NCBI GenBank assembly: GCA_049513975.1
Contig: JBEKVM010000003.1
Coordinates: 17,934 to 81,933, forward strand
Direction: 5' to 3'
Length of the DNA: 64,000 bases
Source: JBEKOF01 sp049513975
Lineage (GTDB): Bacteria > Verrucomicrobiota > Verrucomicrobiia > Limisphaerales > Palsa-1400
Shown: positions 16,849-25,291 of the stretch, piece by piece
How positions within the stretch are numbered: position 1 is the stretch's first letter
Layout of the letters: each line of letters opens with the position of its first letter
The notes under the pieces: generated by a model
What the model saw: only the letters and a program-made list of their open reading frames with translations
What the model was told of the DNA's origin: nothing
Database searches by the model: none
Translations under genes and position numbers: made by a program

Positions 16849-17478
16849 ATGCGGCGCGCGGGCGCGGGGGCGGCGCTGGCGGCTTGTGGAAAGGGGGCGG
16901 GGCTGGCAGGATGGGAGGGATTGAAAATACTCGTCGCCATGACCGGGGCCAGCGGAGCGATTTACGCGCAGCGGCTGCTGGATAATCTGGACGCGAGCCG
17001 GCACGAAATCCACGTGGTGCAAAGCCATTACGCGCAGGTGGTGCTGGCGGAGGAGCTGCCGGGAGGGCTGCGGCTGGCGGCCGGGGTGAGAACGCACGGG
17101 CTGAAAAGCATGAACGCGCCGTTCGCCAGCGGGTCGAATCCGGTGGACGCGATGGTGGTGATTCCCTGCACGATGGGAACGGCGGGACGGATCGCGCACG
17201 GATTCAGCGAGGATGTGCTGCTGCGGGCGGCGGATGTGACGCTGAAGGAGAAGCGGAAGCTGATTTTGGTGCCGCGGGAAACGCCGCTGAGCCTGATTCA
17301 CGTGAAGAATTTTGAGCTGCTGCTGCTGGCGGGGGCGGTGATCCTGCCGGCCAATCCGTCGTTTTATCATCGTCCGGCCAGCGTTGAACAAGTAGTTGAC
17401 AGCGTGGTGGGACGGGTGCTGGATCATCTGGGGGTGGCGCACCAACTGGTGCCGCGCTGGAAGGAGGAGGCGGAATGA
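16849..17478 (+). CDS. ubiX: Flavin prenyltransferase UbiX
   Basis: UbiX attaches a dimethylallyl group to FMN, making the prenyl-FMN cofactor of UbiD-type decarboxylases; in the futalosine pathway it would serve the MqnL-type decarboxylase. Conserved features: MTGASGAIYAQRLLD near the N-terminus (FMN-binding G-A-S-G-A), MVVIPCTMGTAGRIAHG, and LVPRETPLSLIHVKN near the C-terminus. Homology starts around the TTG at 16921 (LKILVAMTGASGA), giving 185 residues, close to the family's usual 190-200. ATG 16849 adds 24 Ala/Gly-rich residues, so the start is unresolved. It overlaps the next gene by 4 bp, indicating translational coupling with the prenyltransferase. Confidence 0.93.
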   Translation: MRRAGAGAALAACGKGAGLAGWEGLKILVAMTGASGAIYAQRLLDNLDASRHEIHVVQSHYAQVVLAEELPGGLRLAAGVRTHGLKSMNAPFASGSNPVDAMVVIPCTMGTAGRIAHGFSEDVLLRAADVTLKEKRKLILVPRETPLSLIHVKNFELLLLAGAVILPANPSFYHRPASVEQVVDSVVGRVLDHLGVAHQLVPRWKEEAE

Positions 17479-18422
17479 GGCAGGGGCGAGGATGGAGGAT
17501 GTTTCTTCCCAAGATACGCAAATGGGGGGGGTTCATAAAATTGTCGCACACGGTGTTTGCGCTGCCGTTTGCGCTGGCTGCGATGGCGGTGGCGGCGCGG
17601 GAGCACCGGGGGTGGCCGGGGTGGCGGACTTTTTTGCTGATTCTGGCGGCGATGGTTTGCGCGCGGACGTGCGCGATGGCGTTCAACCGGATCGCGGACC
17701 GGGAGTTTGACGCGGCGAATCCGCGGACGGCGGGGCGGCATTTGCCGGCGGGGGAAATTTCGGCGGCGGGGGCGTGGGCGCTATGCTTGACAGGGGCGGC
17801 GGGGCTGGTGGGGTCAAGCTGGCTGCTCAACGATGTGTGCGCGGCGTTGTCGCCGGTGGCGCTGGTGATCGTGTGTTTCTATTCCTTGACGAAACGGTTC
17901 ACGGATTTCAGCCATGTGTTTCTGGGGTTGGCGCTGGGGCTGGGGCCGATCGGGGCGTGGCTGGCGGTGAAGGGGAGTTTTCATTTTTTCCCGGACGGAG
18001 GGAGGACGCTGGAGAACAGCGCGATCCTGCCGCTGCTGCTGGCGGTGGGGGTGGTGTTCTGGCTGGTGGGGTTCGACATTATTTACGCGCTGCAGGATTA
18101 TGAGTTTGACCGGGCGCACGGGTTGCATTCGCTGGTGGTGCGATGGGGCGCGGCCAACGCGCTGGCGGCGGCGTTTTTGTCGCATATGATCATGTGGCTG
18201 GTGTTGATGGTGTTCGGCTTGCTGGCGCGATTCCGGCTGGCGTATTATGTGGGGCTGGTATTTATTCTGGGCTGTCTGTTGATGGAGCACTGGCTGGCGC
18301 GGCGGCGGAGCTTGAACTGGATTGAGCAGGCGTTTTTCCGGCTGAACGCGGTGATCAGCGTGGTATTTGTGGTTGTGACGCTGACGGAAATCGTGTTTCC
18401 CTTCATGCGGTATAGAAGGTGA
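17475..18422 (+). CDS. mqnP: UbiA-family menaquinone prenyltransferase (MqnP-like)
   Basis: This integral membrane enzyme should attach the polyprenyl tail to the 1,4-dihydroxy-6-naphthoate-derived ring in the futalosine pathway. Both Asp-rich motifs of the UbiA family are visible: AFNRIADREFDAANPRT (N-x-x-x-D-x-x-x-D) and FDIIYALQDYEFDRAHG. About eight hydrophobic segments are present over 315 residues, the normal size. MqnP rather than UbiA or MenA is inferred from the neighbouring ubiX, mqnE and mqnA. It overlaps ubiX by 4 bp. A conserved FIKLSHTVFALPFALA segment near the N-terminus is also typical of this group. Confidence 0.9.
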   Translation: MRQGRGWRMFLPKIRKWGGFIKLSHTVFALPFALAAMAVAAREHRGWPGWRTFLLILAAMVCARTCAMAFNRIADREFDAANPRTAGRHLPAGEISAAGAWALCLTGAAGLVGSSWLLNDVCAALSPVALVIVCFYSLTKRFTDFSHVFLGLALGLGPIGAWLAVKGSFHFFPDGGRTLENSAILPLLLAVGVVFWLVGFDIIYALQDYEFDRAHGLHSLVVRWGAANALAAAFLSHMIMWLVLMVFGLLARFRLAYYVGLVFILGCLLMEHWLARRRSLNWIEQAFFRLNAVISVVFVVVTLTEIVFPFMRYRR

Positions 18423-18454
18423 GCCGACGGAGGAAGGGAGTGATGGCGTGATGG

Positions 18455-18584
18455 GATTGAGATTAGGATTAAGATTAAGATTAAGATTAAGATTAAGATT
18501 AGGATTGAGATTAGGATTGAGATTAGGATTGAGATTAGGATTGAGATTAGGATTGAGATTAGGATCAGGAGTAAGATTGAGACG
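18455..18584 (+). repeat. Longest hexamer array, directly before mqnE
   Basis: About 130 bp of GATTAAG, GATTAGGATTGA and similar units end at the GTG start of mqnE. The array has two sub-patterns: simple AAGATT in the first third, and AGGATTGAGATT (12 bp) repeated about six times in the rest. An AGGAG within it (18567-18571) may act as ribosome binding site. Confidence 0.93.
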
Positions 18585-19754
18585 GTGAACTTTTTTTTGC
18601 AACAAAGCGGGCTGCGCGACATTTATGAGAAAGTGGCGGCGGGGGGGCGCATCACGGAGGAGGAGGCGCTGCGGCTTTTTGAGAGCCGGGACCTGAACGC
18701 GGTGGGGGCGATCGCGGATTTGGCGCGGGCGCGCAAGAACGGGAACCGGGCGAGTTACATCGTCAATTGCTACATCAATTATTCCAATTACTGCATTTTG
18801 AGCTGCGCGTTTTGCGCGTTTGCGCGGAAGAAACGGGACGCGGACGGGTTTGAGTTGACGAGGGAGGAGATGGTGGAGAAGGCGCGGGCGGCGCTGCAGG
18901 CCGGGGTGACGGAGTTGCATATCGTGGGGGGGCTGCATCCGTCGCTGCCGTTCGGCTATTACACGGAGATGCTGCGGGCGCTGCGGGCGGTGGACGGGCG
19001 GCTGGAGTTGAAATGTTTCACGGCGATTGAGATTTTGCACCTGGCGTGGCTGGCGAAAAAAACGGTGCGGGAGACGCTGCTGGAGTTGAAGGAGGCGGGG
19101 CTGGGATCGCTGACGGGAGGCGGGGCGGAGATTTTCCGCAAGGAGGTGCGGTCGGAAATCGCGCGGGGGAAGGAGTCGGCGGAGGAATATCTGGACGTTC
19201 ACCGGATCTGGCACGGGCTGGGCGGGCGGAGCACCTGCACGATGCTGTACGGGCATGTGGAGTCGCCGGCGGACCGGGTGGATCATTTGCGTCATCTGCG
19301 GGGATTGCAGGATGAGACGGGCGGGTTCACGGGGTTTGTGCCGCTGCCCTACCAGCCTGACAACAACAGGATGGCGGTGAAAACAGCGCCGACGGGGCTG
19401 GACGCCTTGCGCACAATCGCGGTGAGCCGGATTTACCTGGATAATTTCGATCACATCACGGCGTATTGGGTGGGGATGGGATTGAAGCTGGCGCAGGTGG
19501 CGCTGAGTTACGGGGCGGATGATTTGCACGGGACGATTTTGGAGGAGAATATTTTTCACATGGCGGGGGCGCGCACGCCGCAATTGCAAACGGAAATGCA
19601 AATGGTGAAGGCGATCCGGGAAACGGGACGCACGCCGGTGCAGCGGAATACTTTTTACGAGGCGATCAAGGTGTGGGAGGCGGGGCCGGAGGGGGAGGGT
19701 GCGACGGAGAGCGGGGCGTCCACCATTGTGCAGGAGAATCTGGCCTCGGCGTGA
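18585..19754 (+). CDS. mqnE: Aminofutalosine synthase MqnE
   Basis: Radical-SAM enzyme that joins 3-[(1-carboxyvinyl)oxy]benzoate, the MqnA product, with SAM to make aminodeoxyfutalosine. The [4Fe-4S] motif C-x3-C-x2-C is in CILSCAFCAFARKKRD. Other family features are IVGGLHPSLPFGYYTEMLR, GLGSLTGGGAEIF and LYGHVESPADRVDHL. The product has 389 residues; the last 20 (PEGEGATESGASTIVQ) are a low-complexity extension. The start is GTG, preceded directly by the long hexamer array. mqnA follows after 6 bp, and ubiX-mqnP lie upstream, making one menaquinone cluster. Confidence 0.95.
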   Translation: MNFFLQQSGLRDIYEKVAAGGRITEEEALRLFESRDLNAVGAIADLARARKNGNRASYIVNCYINYSNYCILSCAFCAFARKKRDADGFELTREEMVEKARAALQAGVTELHIVGGLHPSLPFGYYTEMLRALRAVDGRLELKCFTAIEILHLAWLAKKTVRETLLELKEAGLGSLTGGGAEIFRKEVRSEIARGKESAEEYLDVHRIWHGLGGRSTCTMLYGHVESPADRVDHLRHLRGLQDETGGFTGFVPLPYQPDNNRMAVKTAPTGLDALRTIAVSRIYLDNFDHITAYWVGMGLKLAQVALSYGADDLHGTILEENIFHMAGARTPQLQTEMQMVKAIRETGRTPVQRNTFYEAIKVWEAGPEGEGATESGASTIVQENLASA

Positions 19755-19760
19755 GGAATT

Positions 19761-20801
19761 ATGAAGGACGAAAAGGACCCAAAGGACGAAAAGGACGAAG
19801 GCACGGGCAAACCGTCGCTACGGGGTTCGCCCATGAACGACGGGAGGGGAGGGTCGAAACCTCCTCACCCCGCCCCTCTCCTCCACAAGGGTGTGGAGGA
19901 GAGGGGGAAGACGCAGCGGGTTTCCCTCCATGAACCAGACGCGCCGCAGTTGGCGCGGGAGGAAACGGCGGAGGAACTGGCGCACCGCTTTGCGCGCGAA
20001 ACGCGGCCGGGTTTGCTGGAACGGGAAACGGCCCTGGAGGATTCGCTGGCGCCGTTCCGGGTTGGCTCGGTGCCGTATCTGAACACGGCGCCGCTGACGC
20101 GGGGGCTGGAGGAGCAGATTGTTTTCGCGCCGCCGGCGGAACTGGCGCGGCGGTTGCGGCGGGATGAGCTGGACGCGGCGCTGGTGAGCGTGACGGAGGC
20201 GTTGTTCCACGACCGCTACGATATACTTGACGGGATCGCGGTGGCGTCGCTGGGGGAGGTGCAAAGCGTTTTTCTGGCGCACCGCGGGCCGCTGGAGGAG
20301 GCGCGGGAGATTTATTGCGACGGCGCATCGCTGGCCAGCCTGAACCTGCTGAAAGTGCTTTTGGCGGAACGGGGCTTGAAGCCGGAACTCAAGCCGCTGC
20401 CGGACTACGAGAGCGCGGCGGGGCTGGAGGCTGTTTTTATGATTGGCGACCGGGCGATTGAATTTGCGCGCGCGGGGCACGGGCATGAGATTCTGGATTT
20501 GGGGACGGCGTGGTATGAAATGACGGGGCTGCCGTTTGTCTATGCGGTGTGGGCGCTGCGGCGGATTCCGAACGCGGCGCTGCGGCGGCGGTTGCGCGAG
20601 GCGAAGGCCTTCGGGATGGACACGCTGGATTACATCATATCGAGCCGGACGGAATTTGATTACAATTTTCGGAAGGATTATCTGGGGTGGCACATTCATT
20701 ATCATTTGGGGTCGGATGAACGGCGGGGGATCGGGAAGTTCATGGAGCTGCTGCGCAAGCACGGGCTGGGGCCGGTTTACGAGCCGCGGTATGTGGTTTG
20801 A
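19761..20801 (+). CDS. mqnA: Chorismate dehydratase MqnA, with repeat-derived N-terminal extension
   Basis: MqnA removes water from chorismate in the first futalosine-pathway step. The family's usual N-terminus, FRVGSVPYLNTAPLTRGLEE, here appears only at about residue 98. Further conserved parts are LDAALVSVTEALFHDRYDIL and DLGTAWYEMTGLPFVYAVW. The preceding 95 residues are low complexity: a KDEKDPKDEKDE repeat, then a segment encoding a 15-bp-arm hairpin (19873-19906). The real start may thus be well downstream of ATG 19761, perhaps ATG 19833 or a later GTG/TTG before 20055. It follows mqnE by 6 bp. Confidence 0.9.
   Translation: MKDEKDPKDEKDEGTGKPSLRGSPMNDGRGGSKPPHPAPLLHKGVEERGKTQRVSLHEPDAPQLAREETAEELAHRFARETRPGLLERETALEDSLAPFRVGSVPYLNTAPLTRGLEEQIVFAPPAELARRLRRDELDAALVSVTEALFHDRYDILDGIAVASLGEVQSVFLAHRGPLEEAREIYCDGASLASLNLLKVLLAERGLKPELKPLPDYESAAGLEAVFMIGDRAIEFARAGHGHEILDLGTAWYEMTGLPFVYAVWALRRIPNAALRRRLREAKAFGMDTLDYIISSRTEFDYNFRKDYLGWHIHYHLGSDERRGIGKFMELLRKHGLGPVYEPRYVV
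19873..19906 (+). repeat. Perfect 15-bp inverted repeat near the 5' end of mqnA
   Basis: CCCCTCTCCTCCACA (19873-19887) pairs perfectly with TGTGGAGGAGAGGGG (19892-19906) around a 4-nt loop. It is GC-rich and would form a strong RNA hairpin in the leader or early coding part of mqnA. Confidence 0.85.
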
Positions 20802-20991
20802 AAAGGATGCAAGGGATATTTAAGGAATGGCCCGCTACCGGTTCTGCTCGTTTTACTTTGCTGCTGGCTGATTATGGACAACGCTCAATTTTCGCCGCGA
20901 ACCGGCCATATTGACCGCATGACGGATTCGATCAAAAGATCGGTTTGGATAAGTGGACCGGTTGTCGCATAAAGTATAGACCACATTACGT

Positions 20992-21399
20992 ATGCTCTGC
21001 GATAAATGCCAGCAACGCGAAGCGACCTGCTATGTTTTTAGTTTTACGTTCCCTGCTGGTGAAGCTCCGGCGACGAGCAATCTATGCAGTGAGTGTTTTG
21101 AGGCTTCAAGTCCTGCCTCACACACACAAAAGGTGGTGGCCGCGTTGCGGGCTGGTTGTTGTTATTGCGGTGGTGAGCCAGTCAACACTGGGCCCGACCT
21201 GTCTGCGGCGCTCAGTGGGAAACATAAGACGGCCGGCCTATGCGGACCTTGTAGCCACGAGTTTTACCGACTCGTAGCGCTCAAATTGCCGGGCTTGCAA
21301 TCGGGTTGGATCGATCAGGAGCAGAATACCATCACAGTGGTTTACGCAGAGATCCACGAACACATGAAGAAATGGGTCGCAGAAAGAGGAGCACACTGA
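20992..21399 (+). CDS. Zinc-ribbon protein, McsA-like N-terminus
   Basis: The product has 135 residues and starts MLCDKCQQREATCYVF, which closely resembles the start of McsA and related zinc-binding proteins. Cys pairs are visible at CDKC, LCSEC, GCCYCG and LCGPC, enough for two zinc sites. There are no membrane segments. McsA proteins regulate McsB kinase/Clp activity, but no mcsB or clp gene is nearby and the C-terminal part (HEFYRLVALKLPGLQSGW) does not look like the UVR domain of McsA. A general metal-binding or protein-interaction role is all I can support. 190 bp of non-coding DNA separate it from mqnA. Confidence 0.6.
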   Translation: MLCDKCQQREATCYVFSFTFPAGEAPATSNLCSECFEASSPASHTQKVVAALRAGCCYCGGEPVNTGPDLSAALSGKHKTAGLCGPCSHEFYRLVALKLPGLQSGWIDQEQNTITVVYAEIHEHMKKWVAERGAH

Positions 21400-21827
21400 G
21401 TGCGCCAGCAGCAGATGGATTCAATTAATTGATCCCTTGCCTGCACCAAGAAACCTGATTTGAATGGCGCGCGTCAGAGTGGCCGGTTTGATTCGACCCC
21501 GGGTGGCTGGTTTTGAAGTGAACCACGGATGGACATGGATGGACACGGATGTTTTGATTTGACCGGGGTTGACTCGATTTGAAGGGACTGGTGACAGCGC
21601 CGCGAATCGGCCAGACCCGTTTTTCTTTTCAACTGAATTGAACCGCGGATTTCGCGGATTTCACGGATAGAAAAGAACTTTCAACGCAAAGGCGCAAAGA
21701 CACAAAGGCGCAAAGATTTGGCCCGTAAACTTTACAAAATGCAGAGGGATGGGACGGGTGACGCCTGGAGGGACTGGATTTTTGTGTTTCCATATGCGAA
21801 GCGGCGGTTGTATAGACAAAGTTCGGC
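21400..21827 (+). repeat. Repeat-rich non-coding region
   Basis: Holds the first copy of a dispersed ~110-bp repeat (21432-21521 plus 21588-21620), GGATGGACATGGATGGACACGG-type units (21519-21560, interrupting that copy), GCGGATTTCGCGGATTT (21650-21666), CGCAAAGGCGCAAAGACAC-type units (21685-21715), and a leader-like repeat at 21774-21812 that recurs at 24274-24313. No gene is evident. Confidence 0.75.
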
Positions 21828-22289
21828 ATGAAGATTATCGCAACACCACTTCAACGTCTGCGTCAAATGCCGCACACATTGGCTCTGATGACTTGTGTAT
21901 TGACCGTCCTCGGTTTGCTCGTCGTAGTTCTCGCTGTCTCACCGTTTTCCGGTTGGAACTCTGAGGATGGTCCTGTTTCTTACGAAGACCTTTGGGGATT
22001 TGGAGGAGGTTTTGCTCTCCTAGGGGCGGGTGTCGCGATGATCCTGTTTGCCTGGGGATTCTACAGAGCACAGCGTTGGGTCCGGTTCGCACTTCCTCTC
22101 GGGTTCGTCCTGCTCACAATTTACTTCGCCCTCTGGCCCGATCTGTCGTTTCCATACGAATGGGCCGGAGCACTTTTTTGGGCCTTCCTTACCTACTGGT
22201 ATTTCAACCGGAAGCGGAAGGTAGTTGAGTATTTTTCTGGAGCACGGGGTGCGCAACCAGACGGTGCGGTGAAAGGGGGGCAGATATGA
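21828..22289 (+). CDS. Small integral membrane protein, unknown
   Basis: The product has 153 residues with four hydrophobic segments: LALMTCVLTVLGLLVVVLAV, GGGFALLGAGVAMILFAWGF, VRFALPLGFVLLTIYFALW and WAGALFWAFLTYWYFN. A short basic N-terminus precedes the first, and a polar C-terminal tail follows the last. No charged residues within the membrane parts suggest transport. I do not recognise a family. The leader carries a 40-bp repeat also found before the gene at 24337. Its stop codon adjoins the second copy of the dispersed ~110-bp repeat. Confidence 0.6.
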   Translation: MKIIATPLQRLRQMPHTLALMTCVLTVLGLLVVVLAVSPFSGWNSEDGPVSYEDLWGFGGGFALLGAGVAMILFAWGFYRAQRWVRFALPLGFVLLTIYFALWPDLSFPYEWAGALFWAFLTYWYFNRKRKVVEYFSGARGAQPDGAVKGGQI

Positions 22290-22419
22290 AGGAATTGAAA
22301 GGCCCCTTGCTTGCAGCAAGAAACATGATGTGAAGGATGCAAATCAGAGTGGCCGTTTTGATTCGAGCCCGGCTGGCTGGTTTTGAAGTGGCCGGTGACA
22401 GCGCCACGAATCGGCCGGA
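22288..22419. repeat. Dispersed ~110-bp repeat, copy 2
   Basis: Matches copy 1 (21432-21620) and copy 3 (23856-23970) at GCAGCAAGAAAC-ATGATGTGAA, AGAGTGGCCG-TTTGATTCGA, GGCTGGTTTTGAAGTG and GGTGACAGCGCC. Copies 2 and 3 also share TATGAAGGAATTGAA at their left ends. No open frame is conserved between copies. Confidence 0.8.
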
Positions 22420-22940
22420 ATGCCCGCAGCGCGGCGAAGCCTCACCCAAAAGGGATTCAACACAGGCGCTAAGACACAAAGGCGCAACCAAGGATGAATT
22501 AACCACAAAGAACGCACAGATCGCAAAGAAAAAGCCATAAGCTTTTGTGTCTGAGTTCTCTTGCCCCGAATGCTTTCGGGGTTGACAGTTTCTTTGTGGT
22601 TAAAATGTTGTTGGAATTGCGTGATGCCTCACTGTTGCACTGAAACGACCCCTCGCCCGGACAGTGGAAATGACATCAGAAAAATGGAGTCAGAAAAATG
22701 AAGCCAGACCGCTTCGCTCTGAATGGGGGGGGGCAGGGCGTATGATATTTCTGCCCCAGATATTTCTGCCATCATCTCCGGGAAAAATGGAAACGGTTGC
22801 TGCGCGAACCCCACGACCCCCTTTGCCATGCGACGCCGGCCGCCGGCGCGACGCCCTTGCGCAACTCCCCACTCGGACGGGCGCGAGGCGCATCGGAAAT
22901 ATGCGATTATGCGGGACCCCTTTTTCTTTTCCTTGCTGCT
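22420..22940. other. Non-coding region with several short repeats
   Basis: Contains AGGCGCTAAGACACAAAGGC-type repeats (about 22460-22540), a CCCCGAA/TTCGGGG stem (about 22563-22580), GGAGTCAGAAAAATG-type repeats (22672-22702), a nine-G run (22725-22733) and two GATATTTCTGCC copies (about 22743-22770). Nothing here looks coding. Confidence 0.6.
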
Positions 22941-23777
22941 TTAAGGATGAGGATTCGGTGTGACCCAGCCGCGATGCCATGTGTAATTCCAGAGGTTGTT
23001 CAACTTCACGAGTTCAGCATGGTTGTCGGCGAACGCCATGTTGATCAGGCCGGGAAGCACCTGGCCGCGGGAGTGGGGATAAGTAGCAGTTGCCGCAGAA
23101 GACGCGGGACGGCTGCTGTGCCGGTCAATCAAACAAAGGCCCATGCTATGGATGCAATCTGTGCTCCCGGCGCGATGGCTGTTGTAGCCGTCGTAAAGGT
23201 CCGCAGGATTCAGGGTGGGATCTGTTTCCAGAGGGAAGATGTAGTACCAGGTTGAATCCTGAAAAAGCGGGATCGAGGCAGGAATCTGGAGGTCCGGCTC
23301 CTTGTTAAAGAAAAACTGAGGCAGCGACTCTACCGGGGTGTGGTTCACCGAAAGCCAGCCGTTAATGGCGTAGCTCCCCGGTGCTTCGGGCGCTTCGGAA
23401 CTCGAACCGAGATACGTGGTGTTGGCCGTGCCCCACCCGTCCTCCGATGGCGGGGTCTTGGGCACATAGGTCATAGGGCAGAGCAGCACCTTGGCATCGC
23501 CCGTCTGGATGCTTGTATCTACGCTATCCTCGTCAGCCACGGCCAGGACCAATTTCCCTTGGTTGTCGTCGGTGTACATGTGGCGCGAGTACGAGGTCTG
23601 CTTCAAATTATCGAGGCATGAAATCTGCTTCCCTGATAGTTTTGCCTTTCCCAGCGCCGGCAGCAACAAGGTCGCCAGGATGGCGATGATGGCGATCACC
23701 ACCAGCAGTTCAATCAAGGTGAAGGCAGTCGGAAGCAACTTCCCGGCTGGATGGAGGAACCGTCGAATTGCTTTCAT
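22941..23777 (-). CDS. Type II pseudopilin-like exported protein
   Basis: The product has about 278 residues from ATG 23777. It carries a class III (prepilin) leader: after a basic stretch come AFTLIELLVVIAIIAILATL and LLPALGKAKLSGKQISCLDN. The usual F-T-L-I-E cleavage context with Glu at +5 is present. The large C-terminal part, with SYAINGWLSVNHTPV and INMAFADNHAELVKLNNLW, is of the H-X9-DG-like type (here NMAFADNHAE) found in the very numerous pseudopilins of Planctomycetes and Verrucomicrobia. No secretion genes lie nearby, as is usual for these. Function beyond envelope localisation is unknown. Confidence 0.88.
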   Translation of the reverse strand: MKAIRRFLHPAGKLLPTAFTLIELLVVIAIIAILATLLLPALGKAKLSGKQISCLDNLKQTSYSRHMYTDDNQGKLVLAVADEDSVDTSIQTGDAKVLLCPMTYVPKTPPSEDGWGTANTTYLGSSSEAPEAPGSYAINGWLSVNHTPVESLPQFFFNKEPDLQIPASIPLFQDSTWYYIFPLETDPTLNPADLYDGYNSHRAGSTDCIHSMGLCLIDRHSSRPASSAATATYPHSRGQVLPGLINMAFADNHAELVKLNNLWNYTWHRGWVTPNPHP

Positions 23778-24336
23778 GAATGGACTTTGCATTCTCTAAT
23801 TCGTATTGTAAAGCTCATTTCAGCCGGGAAAGCCGGGGCAGGGAGCATCTCATTTATGAAGGAATTGAACAGCCAGCAGCTTGCATCAAGAAACCTGATG
23901 TGAATAAAGCACCTCGGAGCGGGCGGTTGATTCGACCCCGACTGGCTGGTTTTGAAGTGACCGGTGACACGTGTAGCGGCGGTCTATGACAGCCGCCATG
24001 CCATTTTTTCCCCTGGTTTGCGGCGGTCACAGACCGCCGCTACAATCGTAGAGGCGCGTTTTGCAGAGGTCTCTGAAAGGGTTGAATCTGTTTCCCAAGG
24101 GTTTAATATTCAACCCGTTCAGGGTTGTGTAAGTCGAATGCAGCAACCCAGGGCAGGCCTCTTGGAATCGGCCAACCCTGGGCTGAGTGATTCAATCCCT
24201 TTGGGATTGCAGGACGGTTATTGGCAGCGATTTGATGAACCAGCCATTTCGATTCCACTGAAAACAGTGAGGAACCGATTTTTGTGTTTCAATGGGCGAA
24301 CCGGCGGTTGTATTTTAAGGACAAGTTTTATTGATC
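23778..24336. repeat. Non-coding region with repeat copy 3, an inverted repeat and REP-like units
   Basis: Copy 3 of the ~110-bp dispersed repeat lies at 23856-23970. An imperfect inverted repeat follows (23972-23997 with 24020-24044, TGTAGCGGCGGTCT arms). Units of the AACCCAGGG/CCCTGGGTT type at about 24070-24220 (GGGTTGAATC, CAACCCTGGGCTGAG) are related to those flanking the transposase remnant at 60.3-60.6 kb. The leader-like repeat at 24274-24313 matches 21774-21812. Confidence 0.7.
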
Positions 24337-25116
24337 ATGACCGGCACCCACGCACCAGAACCGATCTGGCGGGCCGCGCTTCGGATTGTCGCATGGATCG
24401 GATGCGCCATGCTGTCCTGTCCGGCCGCAGCCAGCGCCGCCAACGACGGGCTTGGCCCCGGTGAGCAAGCCGTGGTTGCGACGGCGCGCGAACCGGCGGC
24501 GGTCATTATCCGGGAGCACATCGTTCTGGTCTGGCCCAAGGATCTCAAACCACAGTGGTACGCGGAGTCGCAGGTCCACAACCCGCCGGAACTGGCCGAC
24601 TGGCTGGAGACGGCCTTCCGGTTTAGCGCGCGCTGGATGCGCTTCGATCCAAACGAGCACTATGCGCGGCGCAATGGCGAGAACATCCGGCTCCTCTTCG
24701 TCCACAACGGGTCTGGCGATTTTGACTTTGGCGGCAAGCGGCCCATCATCTGCCTGAGGGACCTGAAAGATCCAGTGCCCGGCAGCGAGGACTGGTTCGG
24801 CTGGCTGGCCCACGAATTAAGCCACGACTTCTGGCATGAGCATCCGGCGTTTGAGCGCGTCAAGCAGGATTGGGGCGAAGGCATGTGCGATTACGAGCGC
24901 TATTGCCTGCTTTTGAACATGGGCATGCCGGAGGCGGCGCGGCGCTGGAGTCAGTCGCTGCAAGAAGGCAACCCCGACGACCGGTATCGCGGCGGCGCCT
25001 GGATGTTGCTGCGTTTTCAACGCGCCCATTCTCTGGATGGACCCGCCGCGCTGTGGGATTATCTTTGGGACAAAGATTTCGCCGCGACGCTGGGCAAGCC
25101 GCAGTGGATCAAGTAA
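24337..25116 (+). CDS. Exported HExxH putative metallopeptidase
   Basis: The product has 259 residues from ATG 24337. A Sec-type signal peptide is likely (AALRIVAWIGCAMLSCPAAA then SAAN). The mature part contains WLAHELSHDFWHEHPAF, where H-E-L-S-H fits the zincin HExxH motif; a Glu in WGEGMCDYERYC about 25 residues later could be the third ligand of a gluzincin. The rest, with RFDPNEHYARRNGENIRLLF and GKRPIICLRDLKD, does not recall a specific peptidase family. Location is periplasm or outside the cell. Activity is inferred from the motif alone. Confidence 0.6.
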   Translation: MTGTHAPEPIWRAALRIVAWIGCAMLSCPAAASAANDGLGPGEQAVVATAREPAAVIIREHIVLVWPKDLKPQWYAESQVHNPPELADWLETAFRFSARWMRFDPNEHYARRNGENIRLLFVHNGSGDFDFGGKRPIICLRDLKDPVPGSEDWFGWLAHELSHDFWHEHPAFERVKQDWGEGMCDYERYCLLLNMGMPEAARRWSQSLQEGNPDDRYRGGAWMLLRFQRAHSLDGPAALWDYLWDKDFAATLGKPQWIK

Positions 25117-25291
25117 GCCGCAGGCGCAAGTCAATCTCCAGAATACGAGCTTCAAAGCTGCTGCGAGGTTGGGGGGGGATCGGGTCGGGAAAAAAAGGTT
25201 AAAGTCACGTGCGCGACCAGGCCAAATTGCCAGCGCGGATGAGACGCTTGTTCCGCTGCTCAATCAAAACAAAGGAAACCCCCAAGGAGAC

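Noticed and set aside
18455..18584. CRISPR array or telomere-like repeat
   Set aside because: The units are 6-12 bp without spacers, which excludes CRISPR; internal location and frequent copies exclude a telomere.
20955..20990. dif-like sequence (GTCGCATAAAGTATA) near the skew switch
   Set aside because: The left arm and centre resemble a XerCD site, but the right arm does not match the conserved XerD half, so it is not a credible dif.
23972..24044. Imperfect TGTAGCGGCGGTCT inverted repeat as a terminator
   Set aside because: There are mismatches, a 22-bp centre and no U-run; the same motif appears inside the pseudopilin coding region (about 55574), so it is a dispersed repeat.
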